From assembly GCF_001886265.1 (NCBI RefSeq), contig NZ_JXLE01000008.1, positions 62,001 through 126,000 of the forward strand: DNA of 64,000 nucleotides, in the 5' to 3' direction. A program made the translations under genes and the position numbers. Below, one piece after another: positions 27,101 through 36,404 of the stretch. This stretch comes from Enterococcus thailandicus (GTDB lineage: Bacteria; Bacillota; Bacilli; Lactobacillales; Enterococcaceae). Each line of letters opens with the position of its first letter. The stretch's first letter is position 1. The notes beneath the pieces are model-generated. The model ran no database searches and was not told the DNA's origin. It saw only the letters and a program-made list of their open reading frames with translations.

Positions 27101-27911
27101 AATTCAAGAAAAGAAAAGTGTATTCTTACAGCATGGAGTTACCGCATTAAAACGTTCAGACGTATTTAAGAAAAGCAAAGGACTAGGCAACTTTGATATG
27201 GTAGTTGCGACATCCGACTTTGAGAAAGACATTTTACATGAAAATTGGTTATACGATGAAGATGAAATTGCAGTTACCGGTTTTTCACGTTGGGATTTAC
27301 TAGAAGATCATTCGAATCTGCAAGAACGCAAAAAAATATTTGTTATGCCAACTTGGCGATCATGGATGGAAGATATGCCGAAAGAAGAATTTATCAAGAC
27401 GGATTATTATAATAACTATATGGGATTTTTATCTTCAAGCAAGTTAGAAACAATTCTAAAAGAGAATAATTTAGAAATTATCTTTTTCTTACATCCAAAA
27501 TTCAAAAATTACATTTCTGAATTTAGTGCTCCAAGTGAACGAGTACAACTATACGCTTTTGGTGATATTAAAGTAAACGAAATGATTATGGCATCTTCAT
27601 TAATGATTAGTGATTATTCATCTGTTACTTGGGATATGTTCTACATGGAGAAACCTGTTATATTTTTCCAATTTGATTATGAAAAATATAATGAATATGA
27701 AGGAAGCTATATTGACATGGAAACGGAATTATTTGGTAGACGTGCCATAACAGTTGACCAGTTGATTAACACAATTGAACAAACGATTTCTCAAGATTTT
27801 GTTTTGGAGGAACCTTATCAAGAATTATATGGAAAGTATTTTAATTATCATGACCGAGAAAATAGTCAAAGAATTTATGAAACAATAGTCAAAGAAAGAG
27901 TGGATCAATAA
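24144..27911 (+). CDS. Giant TagF-like glycerophosphotransferase, copy 2 (1255 aa)
   Basis: The longest of three tandem paralogues. The C-terminal catalytic domain (about 870-1255) has FLQHGVTALKR (near 994), TGFSRWD, MPTWRSWMEDM (near 1067), FLHPKFKNYI and ISDYSSVTWDMF (near 1155). About 850 residues precede it with no recognised family, predicted soluble, and apparently built from several beta-rich units; the last ends with PLYWDLFVG near 798, as in copies 1 and 3. TagF enzymes are usually 550-750 aa, so the N-terminal part is an unusual expansion. The start is TTG 24144 after GAGGTG. Its stop overlaps the copy 3 start by one base. Confidence 0.8.
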   Translation: MKTTLVAKKLIYDNQSIYIELSGEEIIEKFYLTECISGKTHQMLASKEGMGYRVSIQGLNIFNRPLQIVTIFGTIKVTELTDRSDSSLPIHLLEEKYFFISESKIFNYMISPKQIVKNDGQIIAQLTNTHLTIEEIADYRQVDFFVKNESGYYLRINGYQKDNKLSVNLNEVIQELTVIQSFSSSSLYLVEYVLDQYVATKIVTSEVENGNAQFYPLSESFFLLENVQQTMLIRNKAVVTSVQDIQNLQNVYIQTQQADYFKLTKECLTLLPSQQIQLFKKENQEFVPYKFSKKELHVLKKYPEIIGNQVKFFIKGNSIWIEPLINAQPVLKNNFSSLEIRINNLEEIALEGKTKELYIPWQKSGERFTLDLLETPLSPNQEYKIIGINGVTKQKIYLDLKVQPQNVLSYSLIQHHKQTTLITYDYETFIAKNYPVKVTKSVGIKNIWSEGEKLFLVPEKKFSLKQNLIMKRRGKNDLILIHLSLMEDGSYSADLSDIKSELEQDTKLYGDFYLQEITSEAIKRSPLKIKDSIVEKLPGKLLMEWAAQEDQPEKYNVGLYVNKDKGISLLQDAYPAYLKFMKKMITKDLDVTKLTMENQFLNLTIPELDGIESSIQLKVIKRATKETFILESKARTENDAAIRFDLTSLIENSVGEFPRLDFRLSFETPYSKYEECKLRMKKSKKRKEGLSLTQLTEEQSFLVYTTKSNIICGVFSTYTAGAREYFQVQTKLKGMKKTGHGYVFKIVIDSQEHFEVENAYLQLRSKEYNMQINCKLINQTKNEFEFSFEMDWDKFFPLYWDLFVGMKFNEVIYPIKVKGAQKEILNQVEADYLDNSVLNDDKSKIIYPYVTFSNDIAFMIREKENYENKWTSFKDKAGYLTYRLFKKHLDKQRIWLGFEKFSQTAQDNGYAMFDYVQKNNLKKQYYYVLSKDSKDYLNAKKEHKNILTHMSYRYFVMLYASKLLIASETPRHVHNIRVRSGRAAKAIQEKKSVFLQHGVTALKRSDVFKKSKGLGNFDMVVATSDFEKDILHENWLYDEDEIAVTGFSRWDLLEDHSNLQERKKIFVMPTWRSWMEDMPKEEFIKTDYYNNYMGFLSSSKLETILKENNLEIIFFLHPKFKNYISEFSAPSERVQLYAFGDIKVNEMIMASSLMISDYSSVTWDMFYMEKPVIFFQFDYEKYNEYEGSYIDMETELFGRRAITVDQLINTIEQTISQDFVLEEPYQELYGKYFNYHDRENSQRIYETIVKERVDQ

Positions 27912-30910
27912 TGAACAGTGTACGGATTTTTGAGGGTAGATTCTATATTACAAGAAAAGAGCCTTGTGAACTAATTTCAGTCTCTGGGGAAAGATTTCCT
28001 TTTAGAAAAGAAAATACGGATACGTATAGTCTAAATATTGAACATTTTATAACTGATGAATTTAAAATTATCGATAATTTGGGAAATGAAATTTTTCTTG
28101 TAGAGGATAAAAGCCAACTGTTTTTAACTGATGAACAAGCCCATAGTTATAGAATTGTTTCGAAGTCGGTAGCGGGATTTTGTATCCAGACTGTCCCGTA
28201 TCGAAGTACAAATTTCACTGGAGTAATGGCCGAGCCTCTTATAATTGGGAGGAAGGATAATGAACTAGCGACTATTAATCTAAATAAAACTGATAGAAAC
28301 CCTCAAATATTCTTCTGCTTGGGTGAAGATATCTGTGCAATTGATTTTTTAGTGGATCATAATTATGAGGTGTCTATTGCACAACATTATGTTACTCACG
28401 TCAGCGGTCGATTAATTGTATTTGATGGTGTTAAATTTTTAGCAAATAGTAAAATGAAACATACGGAGTACCACAATTTAGAGATGAAAGTAACTAATAT
28501 AGAAGTGACAAATGAATCAGTTGTTCTGACTGCACCAGCTGTTCACTCAATGGTGGAAGCTTCTCTCTTGATAGGGGAACGTTGGTTATTTGGTAAAGTG
28601 AAGGATGGACAAATTACCTTTAAGCGAAACTTTTTTCCTGAATTATGTGGGAAAGTAAAATTATATCTTGGAAATCAGCAAATATTTACTTCAATCAAAA
28701 AAGTCTTCTTAGCGGGAGATAATGTTGGAGAAGATTTACTTATAGAAAATAATGAACTTTATTTATTAAAGAAAACGAAAACCCCAGCTTCTTTTACAAA
28801 TCAAGAATTAAAAAAACATGTTAAAATTAAGTTTTCTAATTTGGAACTAACGGACTATCAGCTGAGCTTTCAGTTAGAAAGACATCTTGAAAATGCGCAA
28901 TTAATCATCAATAAAAGAGGGCAAGGGTTGAATTATATTCTTCCTTTGAACAACAAGGATGATTATTACTACTGTAGTTTACGCAGTTTCATGGAGGACG
29001 AAGCAGCTGAATTAAAAAAAGCTCGCTTTGATTTTTATCTATATGTTTTTAGCGAAGGACAATATCAATTGATGCGTTTGGCCAATAAAGATAAATTACC
29101 CAAAGATAAAAAGAATCGGTTTTTTGGGGTAGTCACTTATGGTCAGCATAAGACAGCTTATTCTCAACATTTTGAATTATATTTGACTAACAGCAATACT
29201 TTATCGCTTGTAAAAAACAACTTATCTAACTTAGCTAAAGAGCGTTATGAAATAAAAACGCAAGTAGCTGATTTTGTTTATAAAAAACCAAAAGTAAGGT
29301 TAACTTGCAAACTAGAAACAAAAAATAAAGAGGAGATATCTGTTCAAAGTGTTTTACTAGTGAAGCGCAATAAAGATACGCTAGAACGGATAAAAATAAC
29401 TGACTTTACTATTGATCAAAAGAAAAATCACCTTTTAATTAAAACGACAATTGATTTATCAATATATGATTTTGAGCCATTATATTGGGATTTGTATGTT
29501 GAGACAAATATAAATGAACAACGTTACTTTGTACGCATAAATAAAGCGAGCAAAGCTGCTAAACGAAATATTAGAAGTAACACACTTAAGTATCAGTATC
29601 ATACACAAGATGATTTTTTAATGTACCCATACATTACAATTAGTGAGGATATCTCTTTTACTTATCGAAAAAGAGAAAGTTATGAAACCAAGTGGAATAA
29701 TTTTAAAGAAAAATCTGCTTATTATTTAGCTCGATTGATGAAGCCGTACTTTGCTAAAAAAGATATTTGGATAGGGTTTGAAAAACTAGCTTCCTCAGCT
29801 CATGATAGTGGGTATCACTTTTTTAATTATTGTTACGAAAACAAAAAACATGATCAGTTTTATTATGTGATTGATAAATATGCAACCGAAGCAAAATTCT
29901 TAGCTGATAAGAAAGATCGTACCCTGAACTTTATGTCGTTTAAATATTTCTTGTATCTATTTTCTTCGACGTTGCTAATTTCTTCTGATACTAAGCGGAA
30001 TGTTTATAATTTAAAGCAAAAAGAAACTTATATGGGGCGTGTTTTAACAGAAAAACCGTTAGCTTATTTACAACATGGTGTGAACGGTTTGAAGAAAGTT
30101 CCCGATTTTTATAAAAATAGAAATGTTTTTGACTTAGTAATTGTACCTTCAGAATATGAAAAACGTTTAGTAATCAATGAGTGGGGGTATGAAGAAGAGG
30201 AAGTAGCTGTGACTGGATTGGCCCGTTGGGATGTTATGCGAGACAGAACAACCGAAATTCCCTATCGTCAAATTTTTGTAATGCCAACTTGGCGGACGTG
30301 GATGGACGGTCTACCTAAAGAAAAATTTATTCAAACGGATTATTTTAAAGAATACAGTCAATTTTTAGCTTCTAAAGAATTAAAAGAGTTGCTTGTAGCT
30401 AACAATGTAAGAATCGCTTTTTTCTTACATCCAAAGTTCAAAGAATATATTGATTTATTTGAAATTGACCCAGAAATAATCGATAAATATGAATTTTTAG
30501 AAGTCCCAATGGACGAGTTGATTATGAAGAGTTCAATGATGATTTCAGATTATTCAAGTGTGATTTGGGAAATGTATTACTTAAAGAAACCATGTGTCTT
30601 TTTCCAATTTGACATAGAAAAATATTTACAATATGAAGGACTTTACATGGATCCTAAGACTGATTTATTTGGTGACGTAGCATATACTTCAGATAAGTTA
30701 ATCGCGCTTATTCAAGAAACAATAAAAAATGGGTTCGTAGAAAAAGATATTTATGCAAATATGCGTAAGGAGTATTTCTCATTGATGGATCATGATAATT
30801 CGAAGCGGATTTATGAGGCAATCGTAAATTCTAACGTTAAATCGAAAAAAAATGGTGGTATCAGACCTATTACTAAGAAGACCTTGTTAAAAATAATCAA
30901 AAGGAAGTGA
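27911..30910 (+). CDS. Giant TagF-like glycerophosphotransferase, copy 3 (999 aa)
   Basis: Third tandem paralogue. The C-terminal catalytic domain (about 600-990) carries YLQHGVNGLKK (near 720), TGLARWDVM, MPTWRTWMDGL (near 789), FLHPKFKEYI and ISDYSSVIWEMY (near 878), closest in wording to copy 2. The N-terminal ~570 residues are unrecognised. PLYWDLYVE near 524 marks the same pre-catalytic unit as in copies 1 and 2, and an imperfect earlier copy (RFDFYLYVFSEG) hints at internal repetition. There is no export signal. ATG 27911 overlaps the previous stop by one base; the next gene begins seven bases after the stop. Confidence 0.8.
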   Translation: MNSVRIFEGRFYITRKEPCELISVSGERFPFRKENTDTYSLNIEHFITDEFKIIDNLGNEIFLVEDKSQLFLTDEQAHSYRIVSKSVAGFCIQTVPYRSTNFTGVMAEPLIIGRKDNELATINLNKTDRNPQIFFCLGEDICAIDFLVDHNYEVSIAQHYVTHVSGRLIVFDGVKFLANSKMKHTEYHNLEMKVTNIEVTNESVVLTAPAVHSMVEASLLIGERWLFGKVKDGQITFKRNFFPELCGKVKLYLGNQQIFTSIKKVFLAGDNVGEDLLIENNELYLLKKTKTPASFTNQELKKHVKIKFSNLELTDYQLSFQLERHLENAQLIINKRGQGLNYILPLNNKDDYYYCSLRSFMEDEAAELKKARFDFYLYVFSEGQYQLMRLANKDKLPKDKKNRFFGVVTYGQHKTAYSQHFELYLTNSNTLSLVKNNLSNLAKERYEIKTQVADFVYKKPKVRLTCKLETKNKEEISVQSVLLVKRNKDTLERIKITDFTIDQKKNHLLIKTTIDLSIYDFEPLYWDLYVETNINEQRYFVRINKASKAAKRNIRSNTLKYQYHTQDDFLMYPYITISEDISFTYRKRESYETKWNNFKEKSAYYLARLMKPYFAKKDIWIGFEKLASSAHDSGYHFFNYCYENKKHDQFYYVIDKYATEAKFLADKKDRTLNFMSFKYFLYLFSSTLLISSDTKRNVYNLKQKETYMGRVLTEKPLAYLQHGVNGLKKVPDFYKNRNVFDLVIVPSEYEKRLVINEWGYEEEEVAVTGLARWDVMRDRTTEIPYRQIFVMPTWRTWMDGLPKEKFIQTDYFKEYSQFLASKELKELLVANNVRIAFFLHPKFKEYIDLFEIDPEIIDKYEFLEVPMDELIMKSSMMISDYSSVIWEMYYLKKPCVFFQFDIEKYLQYEGLYMDPKTDLFGDVAYTSDKLIALIQETIKNGFVEKDIYANMRKEYFSLMDHDNSKRIYEAIVNSNVKSKKNGGIRPITKKTLLKIIKRK

Positions 30911-30917
30911 CTTATTA

Positions 30918-32792
30918 ATGAGTGCCAATCTAAAACAAAGAGAAATCTTTTTTCTTAATGATTCTGTTAGTGTGGATTCAGGCGGGCGTGTGCAGTCTAT
31001 GTTTTTGAGAAGTAAAACATGGGAGAAAGATGTTCTTGCTACACATATTTGTACATTTAATTTTCGCCCGCAATATAGAAATATTTTTAATGATATACAC
31101 AAGATAAAAAAATTACCAGATAATGTTTTTTTCATGAATATTTACGAATTTTTTTCGGAAGATAAAACTCTTTTCTATAGTGACAGTGTGGTAACTTTTG
31201 ATGAATACGAAAGAAAAATGAATTTTGTTCAGAGTACGAAAAATGAGCAAGTATTTGAGTACAAGGAGAACAATAAATTATTACAAAGAATCAAGTTGAA
31301 TACAAATCAATCAATTTCTATGATTGACTATTTTGAAGATAAAAAAAGAATAAAGAGAGAGATTTTTAGAAGTGATGGTATCTTGTTAAGGACAAATTAT
31401 TTCAACAGCGAAGGATTCTTGGCTCAAAGTGATTTTTTTGCTAGTGACGGAAGAAAATATTTGGCAAGTAAGTATAATGAAGAAGCACAAATGACATATA
31501 TTTTACATTTTCAAAAGAATGGTAATGTAAATCAATTTGACAATGAAAAGCAATTGAAAGACTATTGGATATTTCAACTGAATGAAATGTCCAATAGACC
31601 ATATTTTTTTGTAGAAGATCATCGTTTGGATTCTTGTGTCATAGAAAATAGTTTTACAAATAAAATAATGTCAGTAGCAACTATTCACGGAAATATTTAC
31701 GGCAAGGACGGCTCGTATGGTAGTCCATTAAGAGCATATACAAAAGGAACACTAGAAAATTTGGATAAATTTGGTGCAGTGATTCTTCTTACTGATGAAA
31801 TGAAAAAACATATTACAAGCCAATTTGGGGAAAGAGATAATTTATTTGTTATTGGACATCCATTTCTTGTAAATAAAACAAGACCGACAGTATCTAAGAA
31901 TTTGAATCGTGGTGTAATTATTTCAAAATTTAATAAGGGAAAGAGAATTCATTTAGCTATTGAAGCATTTGCCAATGCAGTAAAGGAAGTTCCAGATGCA
32001 CAACTAGATATTTTTGGGCAAGGGGATGAAAAACAAAGTTATGAACTATTGATAAAAAAATTAGGTGTCGAAAAAAACATACATGTTCATGGCTATACGC
32101 AGGATGCAATTGGAGAGTTTCAACGTAGTGGTTTCAGTCTAATGACTTCAAAGGCGGAAGGTTTTGGTATTTCAATTTTAGAAAGTCTTAGTGTGAATAC
32201 TCCAGTTGTTGCTTTTGATTATAATTATGGACCAAAAGATTTAATCGAAGATGGTCTAAATGGGCGTATTGTTCCTAATGGCGATATTTCTGCATTAAGT
32301 AGAACAATCGTTGAATTAGTAAAAAAAACAGACTCTTTAAATAAATTATCTAAAAATACTGGTAAAGTCGTTGAACAATATTCTAAGGATAAGATTCGTG
32401 AAAAACTATTATGTTTATTTGACTATCTAGATGATTATCAAGATGAACTTCCAGTGGTAGTGCAGTCACTAAGTCAATCAGTTCACTCTATCATAAAAAG
32501 TGATACTGAATTTAAATTAAATCTTGAGATACAAATCAAATTAACAAACACAAAAAATAATCCAGCTTGCTATATTCATGTAATTACTCCAGAAAAAATG
32601 GAACCTTTGCTTTATAAAGGAGTGCATGTGGATGGGAAATATCTATTTGAAATTACGCTGCCATTAGAAATGCTACCTATTATTTTGAAATCCCCGTTAG
32701 ATCCTTTTTTGTTAGGTATACAAAACAAGAAGCACTATCAAATGTTTGATTTACCAATAATAAAAGAAAAGATTCAATCATTTCTAATGTAA
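30918..32792 (+). CDS. tagE: GT4 glycosyltransferase, probable poly(glycerol-phosphate) glucosyltransferase (TagE-like)
   Basis: A 624-aa family 4 glycosyltransferase. The nucleotide-sugar-binding half has KFNKGKRIHLAIEAFA, QLDIFGQGDEKQ, VHGYTQDAIGEFQRS and the EX7E-type motif SKAEGFGISILES, then GPKDLIEDGLNGRIVPNGD. The acceptor-binding half starts after DSGGRVQSMFLRS, and about 110 extra residues follow the catalytic domain. Its place inside the teichoic operon and its length fit TagE-type enzymes that decorate poly(glycerol-phosphate) with glucose, using UDP-glucose made by GalU just downstream. ATG 30918 has AAAGGAAG upstream. The sugar identity is inference. Confidence 0.78.
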   Translation: MSANLKQREIFFLNDSVSVDSGGRVQSMFLRSKTWEKDVLATHICTFNFRPQYRNIFNDIHKIKKLPDNVFFMNIYEFFSEDKTLFYSDSVVTFDEYERKMNFVQSTKNEQVFEYKENNKLLQRIKLNTNQSISMIDYFEDKKRIKREIFRSDGILLRTNYFNSEGFLAQSDFFASDGRKYLASKYNEEAQMTYILHFQKNGNVNQFDNEKQLKDYWIFQLNEMSNRPYFFVEDHRLDSCVIENSFTNKIMSVATIHGNIYGKDGSYGSPLRAYTKGTLENLDKFGAVILLTDEMKKHITSQFGERDNLFVIGHPFLVNKTRPTVSKNLNRGVIISKFNKGKRIHLAIEAFANAVKEVPDAQLDIFGQGDEKQSYELLIKKLGVEKNIHVHGYTQDAIGEFQRSGFSLMTSKAEGFGISILESLSVNTPVVAFDYNYGPKDLIEDGLNGRIVPNGDISALSRTIVELVKKTDSLNKLSKNTGKVVEQYSKDKIREKLLCLFDYLDDYQDELPVVVQSLSQSVHSIIKSDTEFKLNLEIQIKLTNTKNNPACYIHVITPEKMEPLLYKGVHVDGKYLFEITLPLEMLPIILKSPLDPFLLGIQNKKHYQMFDLPIIKEKIQSFLM

Positions 32793-32869
32793 AATAAAGA
32801 TTTGTTAAATATAAAAAATAGTTAATTAAAAAAATAATCTTTGAAAAAAGATTGGAATGGGCAATAAAT

Positions 32870-34234
32870 ATGATTGAAAAAACAGTAAAGGTAAGAGCTA
32901 AGTATTTAACTAAAGAATATGAACTATTAAAAAAGAAATCTGATAAGCTAAAATCGTTATTTAAATCTACAGCTACAGGTATTCCAAAATTTTGGGCACT
33001 TCGAGGTGTTTCATTTGAAGTAATGTCTGGAGAAACTATTGGAATAATTGGAATTAATGGTTCTGGAAAATCTACCCTTTCAAAAATTCTAGGTGGAATT
33101 ATTCCACCAACTTCTGGCGAGCTAGAAATTAATGGAGAGACCTCGATTGTTGCAATTGGTGCAGGTTTAAAAGCTGCGTTAACGGGCAGAGAAAATATTA
33201 AATTAAAATGTTCAATGTCAGGAATGAGTAATAAAGAAATTGATGACAAAATTGACGATATCATCAATTTTGCTGATCTAGGAGAATTTATTGATCAGCC
33301 AGTCAAAAATTATTCTAGTGGGATGAAATCAAGATTAGGATTTTCTGTGGCAATCCATCAAAATCCAGATATCTTGATTATCGATGAAGCATTGTCCGTT
33401 GGGGATGATACATTTGCACAAAAATGTATTGATAAGATTAATGTATTTAAAAAAGAAGGAAAAACTATCTTTTTTGTTAGTCATTCATTAGGTCAGGTAA
33501 AAAAAATGTGTGATAAAACTTTATGGTTACATTACGGTGAAGTAGCTGGATTTGGGCCTACTAAAGAAGTAATTAATGAATATAAAAAGTTTACCAAGTG
33601 GTTTAAAGATTTACCTAAAGAAAAACAAAACAATTATCAAAAGTCACAAAAAGAAGCACAAAAAGATTTTTCGTTAGAAAGTATGTATCAAAGTACAATG
33701 GAAAAATTACAAAGTGATCATCTGATGACAAGGGTAGAATTAAAACAGTTACAGAAACAAATGGAAAGAAATCAAATTGGCACGCAAATGAAACTATCAA
33801 CTAAGATTTTGATTATTTGCTTATTCTTTATAATGATTACTTTATCAACTATTAGTTTTAGTGGCCGTTCGTTAACCTATTTCTTTAATAATCCAGTGGA
33901 ATTTGCAAGAACACACTGGTTAAATAATGAAAGAAAATCTAAGGGAAACATCTCCAACAAATCTTCAAAAGAAAGTAGTAAAACATCTAACTCTACAACT
34001 AAAAGTGAAGAATCAGATGCTAGTACTTCAAGTGAATCGATAGAGATGGTTACGCACACGATTGCTCCTGGAGAAACCCTCCTAGGGATTGCACAACAAT
34101 ACAACGTTTCGTTAGAAGAATTAATGAGAGTTAACAATCTGGATAATGAAGTCATCAATGCAGGAGTAGAAATCACTATCCCTGCTTCACAAATCCAACA
34201 AGATAGCTCAACTGGAGGTGTGAGTAATGAATGA
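32870..34234 (+). CDS. tagH: Teichoic acid exporter ATPase TagH with membrane helix and LysM domain
   Basis: A 454-aa ATPase that powers export of lipid-linked teichoic acid with TagG. The ABC domain (about 1-250) has GINGSGKST, the signature YSSGMKSRL, Walker [13 protein letters not shown] and the switch VSHSLGQ. A charged helical region follows, then one hydrophobic helix ([19 protein letters not shown], about 304-322), a Ser/Thr/Lys-rich linker and a C-terminal LysM domain ([19 protein letters not shown], about 393-440). The LysM would sit outside and could touch peptidoglycan. The start is ATG 32870; a weak TTG lies at 32852. It overlaps tagG by eight bases; gene order is H-G rather than the B. 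subtilis G-H. Confidence 0.92.
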   Translation: MIEKTVKVRAKYLTKEYELLKKKSDKLKSLFKSTATGIPKFWALRGVSFEVMSGETIGIIGINGSGKSTLSKILGGIIPPTSGELEINGETSIVAIGAGLKAALTGRENIKLKCSMSGMSNKEIDDKIDDIINFADLGEFIDQPVKNYSSGMKSRLGFSVAIHQNPDILIIDEALSVGDDTFAQKCIDKINVFKKEGKTIFFVSHSLGQVKKMCDKTLWLHYGEVAGFGPTKEVINEYKKFTKWFKDLPKEKQNNYQKSQKEAQKDFSLESMYQSTMEKLQSDHLMTRVELKQLQKQMERNQIGTQMKLSTKILIICLFFIMITLSTISFSGRSLTYFFNNPVEFARTHWLNNERKSKGNISNKSSKESSKTSNSTTKSEESDASTSSESIEMVTHTIAPGETLLGIAQQYNVSLEELMRVNNLDNEVINAGVEITIPASQIQQDSSTGGVSNE

Positions 34235-35036
34235 AGTAGCGATTATTATTAAAGAGCAACTATCAAACCTAGGAATTATTTTTAGAATGTCGAAGTATGA
34301 AGAAAAAGCGACATATCAAAATAATTACTTAGGATTACTATGGCAAATATTGAATCCATTAATTCAAGTAGGAATCTATTATATGGTTTTTGGACTAGGT
34401 GTTCATGGTGGAAGAACGATTAATGGAGTCCCATATATTATCTGGATGATTATAGGAATTTCTGCTTGGTTTTTTATATCACCATCAATTATGCAAGCGT
34501 CAAATAGTATCTATAAACAAGTTGGTTTAGTTTCTAAAATGAAGTTTCCTGTTAGTGTTTTACCATCGATTTCTATAGCGGGACAGCTGACGAATTATTT
34601 TTGGTATATGATGATTGTTATCACTGCATTGTTATTAAATGGAGTCTATCCAACGCTGTATTGGTTACAATATATTTATTACTTTTTTTCTATGCTTGTT
34701 TTTCTTTATGCATTCGGCATCTTTAATGCAACGATTACAACGCTAGTGCGCGACTATCATGTAATGCTTCAATCAATTTTCAGACTGTTATTTTATATAT
34801 CTGGAGCAATTTGGAATTTTCAAACAAGAAATCTACCTGAAGGACTAGTAAAGATTTTAGAAATTAATCCGTTATATTATTTAATTGACGGATTTAGAGA
34901 CTCATTTTTATCTAGAGAATGGTTTTGGAATAAAGGAACGTATGGTCTGATTTTTTGGAGTACAACTCTTTTATTACTGTTGATTGGTTCACACATTCAT
35001 TTAAAATTCCGAGCAAAATTTGTTGATTATATTTAG
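34227..35036 (+). CDS. tagG: Teichoic acid exporter permease TagG
   Basis: A 269-aa ABC-2 type permease with six predicted membrane helices. An amphipathic N-terminus is followed by [29 protein letters not shown], the conserved start of polysaccharide/teichoic acid exporters, and a C-terminal [16 protein letters not shown] motif typical of TagG/TarG. It forms the transmembrane channel for undecaprenyl-linked teichoic acid with TagH. ATG 34227 overlaps the tagH stop by eight bases, with GGAGGTG upstream inside tagH, so the pair is translationally coupled. Confidence 0.94.
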   Translation: MNEVAIIIKEQLSNLGIIFRMSKYEEKATYQNNYLGLLWQILNPLIQVGIYYMVFGLGVHGGRTINGVPYIIWMIIGISAWFFISPSIMQASNSIYKQVGLVSKMKFPVSVLPSISIAGQLTNYFWYMMIVITALLLNGVYPTLYWLQYIYYFFSMLVFLYAFGIFNATITTLVRDYHVMLQSIFRLLFYISGAIWNFQTRNLPEGLVKILEINPLYYLIDGFRDSFLSREWFWNKGTYGLIFWSTTLLLLLIGSHIHLKFRAKFVDYI

Positions 35037-35048
35037 GGGGAAGACTAA

Positions 35049-35699
35049 ATGGAGACCTTGTTTGTCATTGATAATAAGCTAAACAGTACTTTTTATTATT
35101 ATTCATCTGAACATGATAAAAATTTACTCGTTCATGTACTTCCAGAAACGATAACAGAAACCAAGATACATTTAGGTGAGCAGTTCTCCTTGCTCAATAG
35201 ATCAGATTTTATAGTCTGGTTTTCTACAGAGTTTGATTTACCAGTTAAGACTTATGTGGTGATAACTAAGGAAGAACTTTTAAAAATAGTTATGGAAGAA
35301 TTAGCTCAAAATGAACTTGTTACTATATCAAATCCCTCTGAATTTGTTCAAGAGAATGTTCGCTTTAAATGTGGCAAGCAAAAAGTAACATTTAAAGAGC
35401 TGGATGTCTTTCTTACGTATGATCCAAATGTTTCTGAAGGCAGTTCTATTTTTGTAAGGCAAGAACATATTGTACGCTTATATAAACAAAAAGTTCAGAA
35501 AATAAAAAATCCAGTTATACTAGTTAAAAAGTTTAATCAGTTAAAGTCCGCTGTCGATACTAATTTGACTTTTACTGGGATGACGGTAGAAATAAAAGAT
35601 TTACTAAAAAGGAATAGTCAAAAACTAATCAAGTATGATTTACCTCCAGACAATCTAGCTAAAGCAAAAGAAAAAGTCTTACAATTTATGTCTAAATAG
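35049..35699 (+). CDS. Unrecognised cytoplasmic protein in the teichoic acid operon
   Basis: A 216-aa protein without signal peptide or membrane helix. It starts METLFVIDNKLNSTFYYYSSE, has mixed alpha/beta character in the first 120 residues (VKTYVVITKEELLKIVM) and a basic, helical C-terminal third (VKKFNQLKSAVDTNL, LLKRNSQKLIKYDLPPDNLAKAKEKVLQFMSK). I do not recognise a family or catalytic motif. It sits 12 bases after tagG with GGGGGAAG as ribosome binding site, and 27 bases before another unknown gene. Position suggests a role in teichoic acid assembly, export or its regulation. Confidence 0.75.
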   Translation: METLFVIDNKLNSTFYYYSSEHDKNLLVHVLPETITETKIHLGEQFSLLNRSDFIVWFSTEFDLPVKTYVVITKEELLKIVMEELAQNELVTISNPSEFVQENVRFKCGKQKVTFKELDVFLTYDPNVSEGSSIFVRQEHIVRLYKQKVQKIKNPVILVKKFNQLKSAVDTNLTFTGMTVEIKDLLKRNSQKLIKYDLPPDNLAKAKEKVLQFMSK

Positions 35700-35726
35700 A
35701 AAAATACTATAAAAGGGAGCTTAGTT

Positions 35727-36341
35727 ATGGCTAAAAGAACCAAAGAAAAAAAATCTAAAGGCTGGCTCATTGTTGGCATTGTGTTATTATTGATGTTGTT
35801 AGTCGGCGGCGGTAGTTTATGGTATTACCAAAATATTTACTCCAAAATATCTCCAGTTTCTGATTTCTCAGCTGTAAATGGGAAATTTTATCTTTCTAAA
35901 GGTAAATATCGTGGCGAAGAATTAACATCATTTGATCATGTGAAATGGGAAGATACAGAAAAAAAATTAAGCTTTTCGCCGATTGATAAATCCCATATTT
36001 TTATTGGTGTCTATGAGAATAACAAATTAGTTACAGGGAGTACCTTGTCCACAATCAAACAGAAAGATAACTATCTAGGTTTGAAACAAGAAAGTTTTAT
36101 CGTTTCTGATAGTTATTATAAATCTAAGTTGAAAAAAGAAAATCAAGAATCTTTTGAACAGCTAGACAATAAAACTATTCCAGATTTAACAGCTAGTGAA
36201 GACAAGTATTATATTTCAAAAACAGTTCATATTAATCCAGAAATTAAGAGTTATAAATTCTATCTAAAAGGTAAACAATTGATTCGTGAAAATGCACCAG
36301 ATAATGGTTCTTACTATTATGTTAACTACGAGCAACAATAA
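35727..36341 (+). CDS. Unrecognised single-pass membrane protein in the teichoic acid operon
   Basis: A 204-aa protein with a basic N-terminus (MAKRTKEKKSKG), one membrane helix (WLIVGIVLLLMLLVGGGSLW, about 13-32) and a ~170-residue extracytoplasmic part. The outer part is beta-rich in look (GKFYLSKGKYRGEELTSF, FIGVYENNKLVTGSTLS) and ends YYYVNYEQQ. The long uncleaved helix suggests a membrane anchor rather than secretion. No family is recognised. It follows the unknown gene at 35049 closely and precedes gpsA by 63 bases with no terminator between. A role in teichoic acid export or attachment is plausible but unproven. Confidence 0.75.
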   Translation: MAKRTKEKKSKGWLIVGIVLLLMLLVGGGSLWYYQNIYSKISPVSDFSAVNGKFYLSKGKYRGEELTSFDHVKWEDTEKKLSFSPIDKSHIFIGVYENNKLVTGSTLSTIKQKDNYLGLKQESFIVSDSYYKSKLKKENQESFEQLDNKTIPDLTASEDKYYISKTVHINPEIKSYKFYLKGKQLIRENAPDNGSYYYVNYEQQ

Positions 36342-36404
36342 GGTAAAATGTTAATATTTACGATTAAATAATTTTTAGATTCACAATTGAAAGGAAGAAA
36401 TTTA

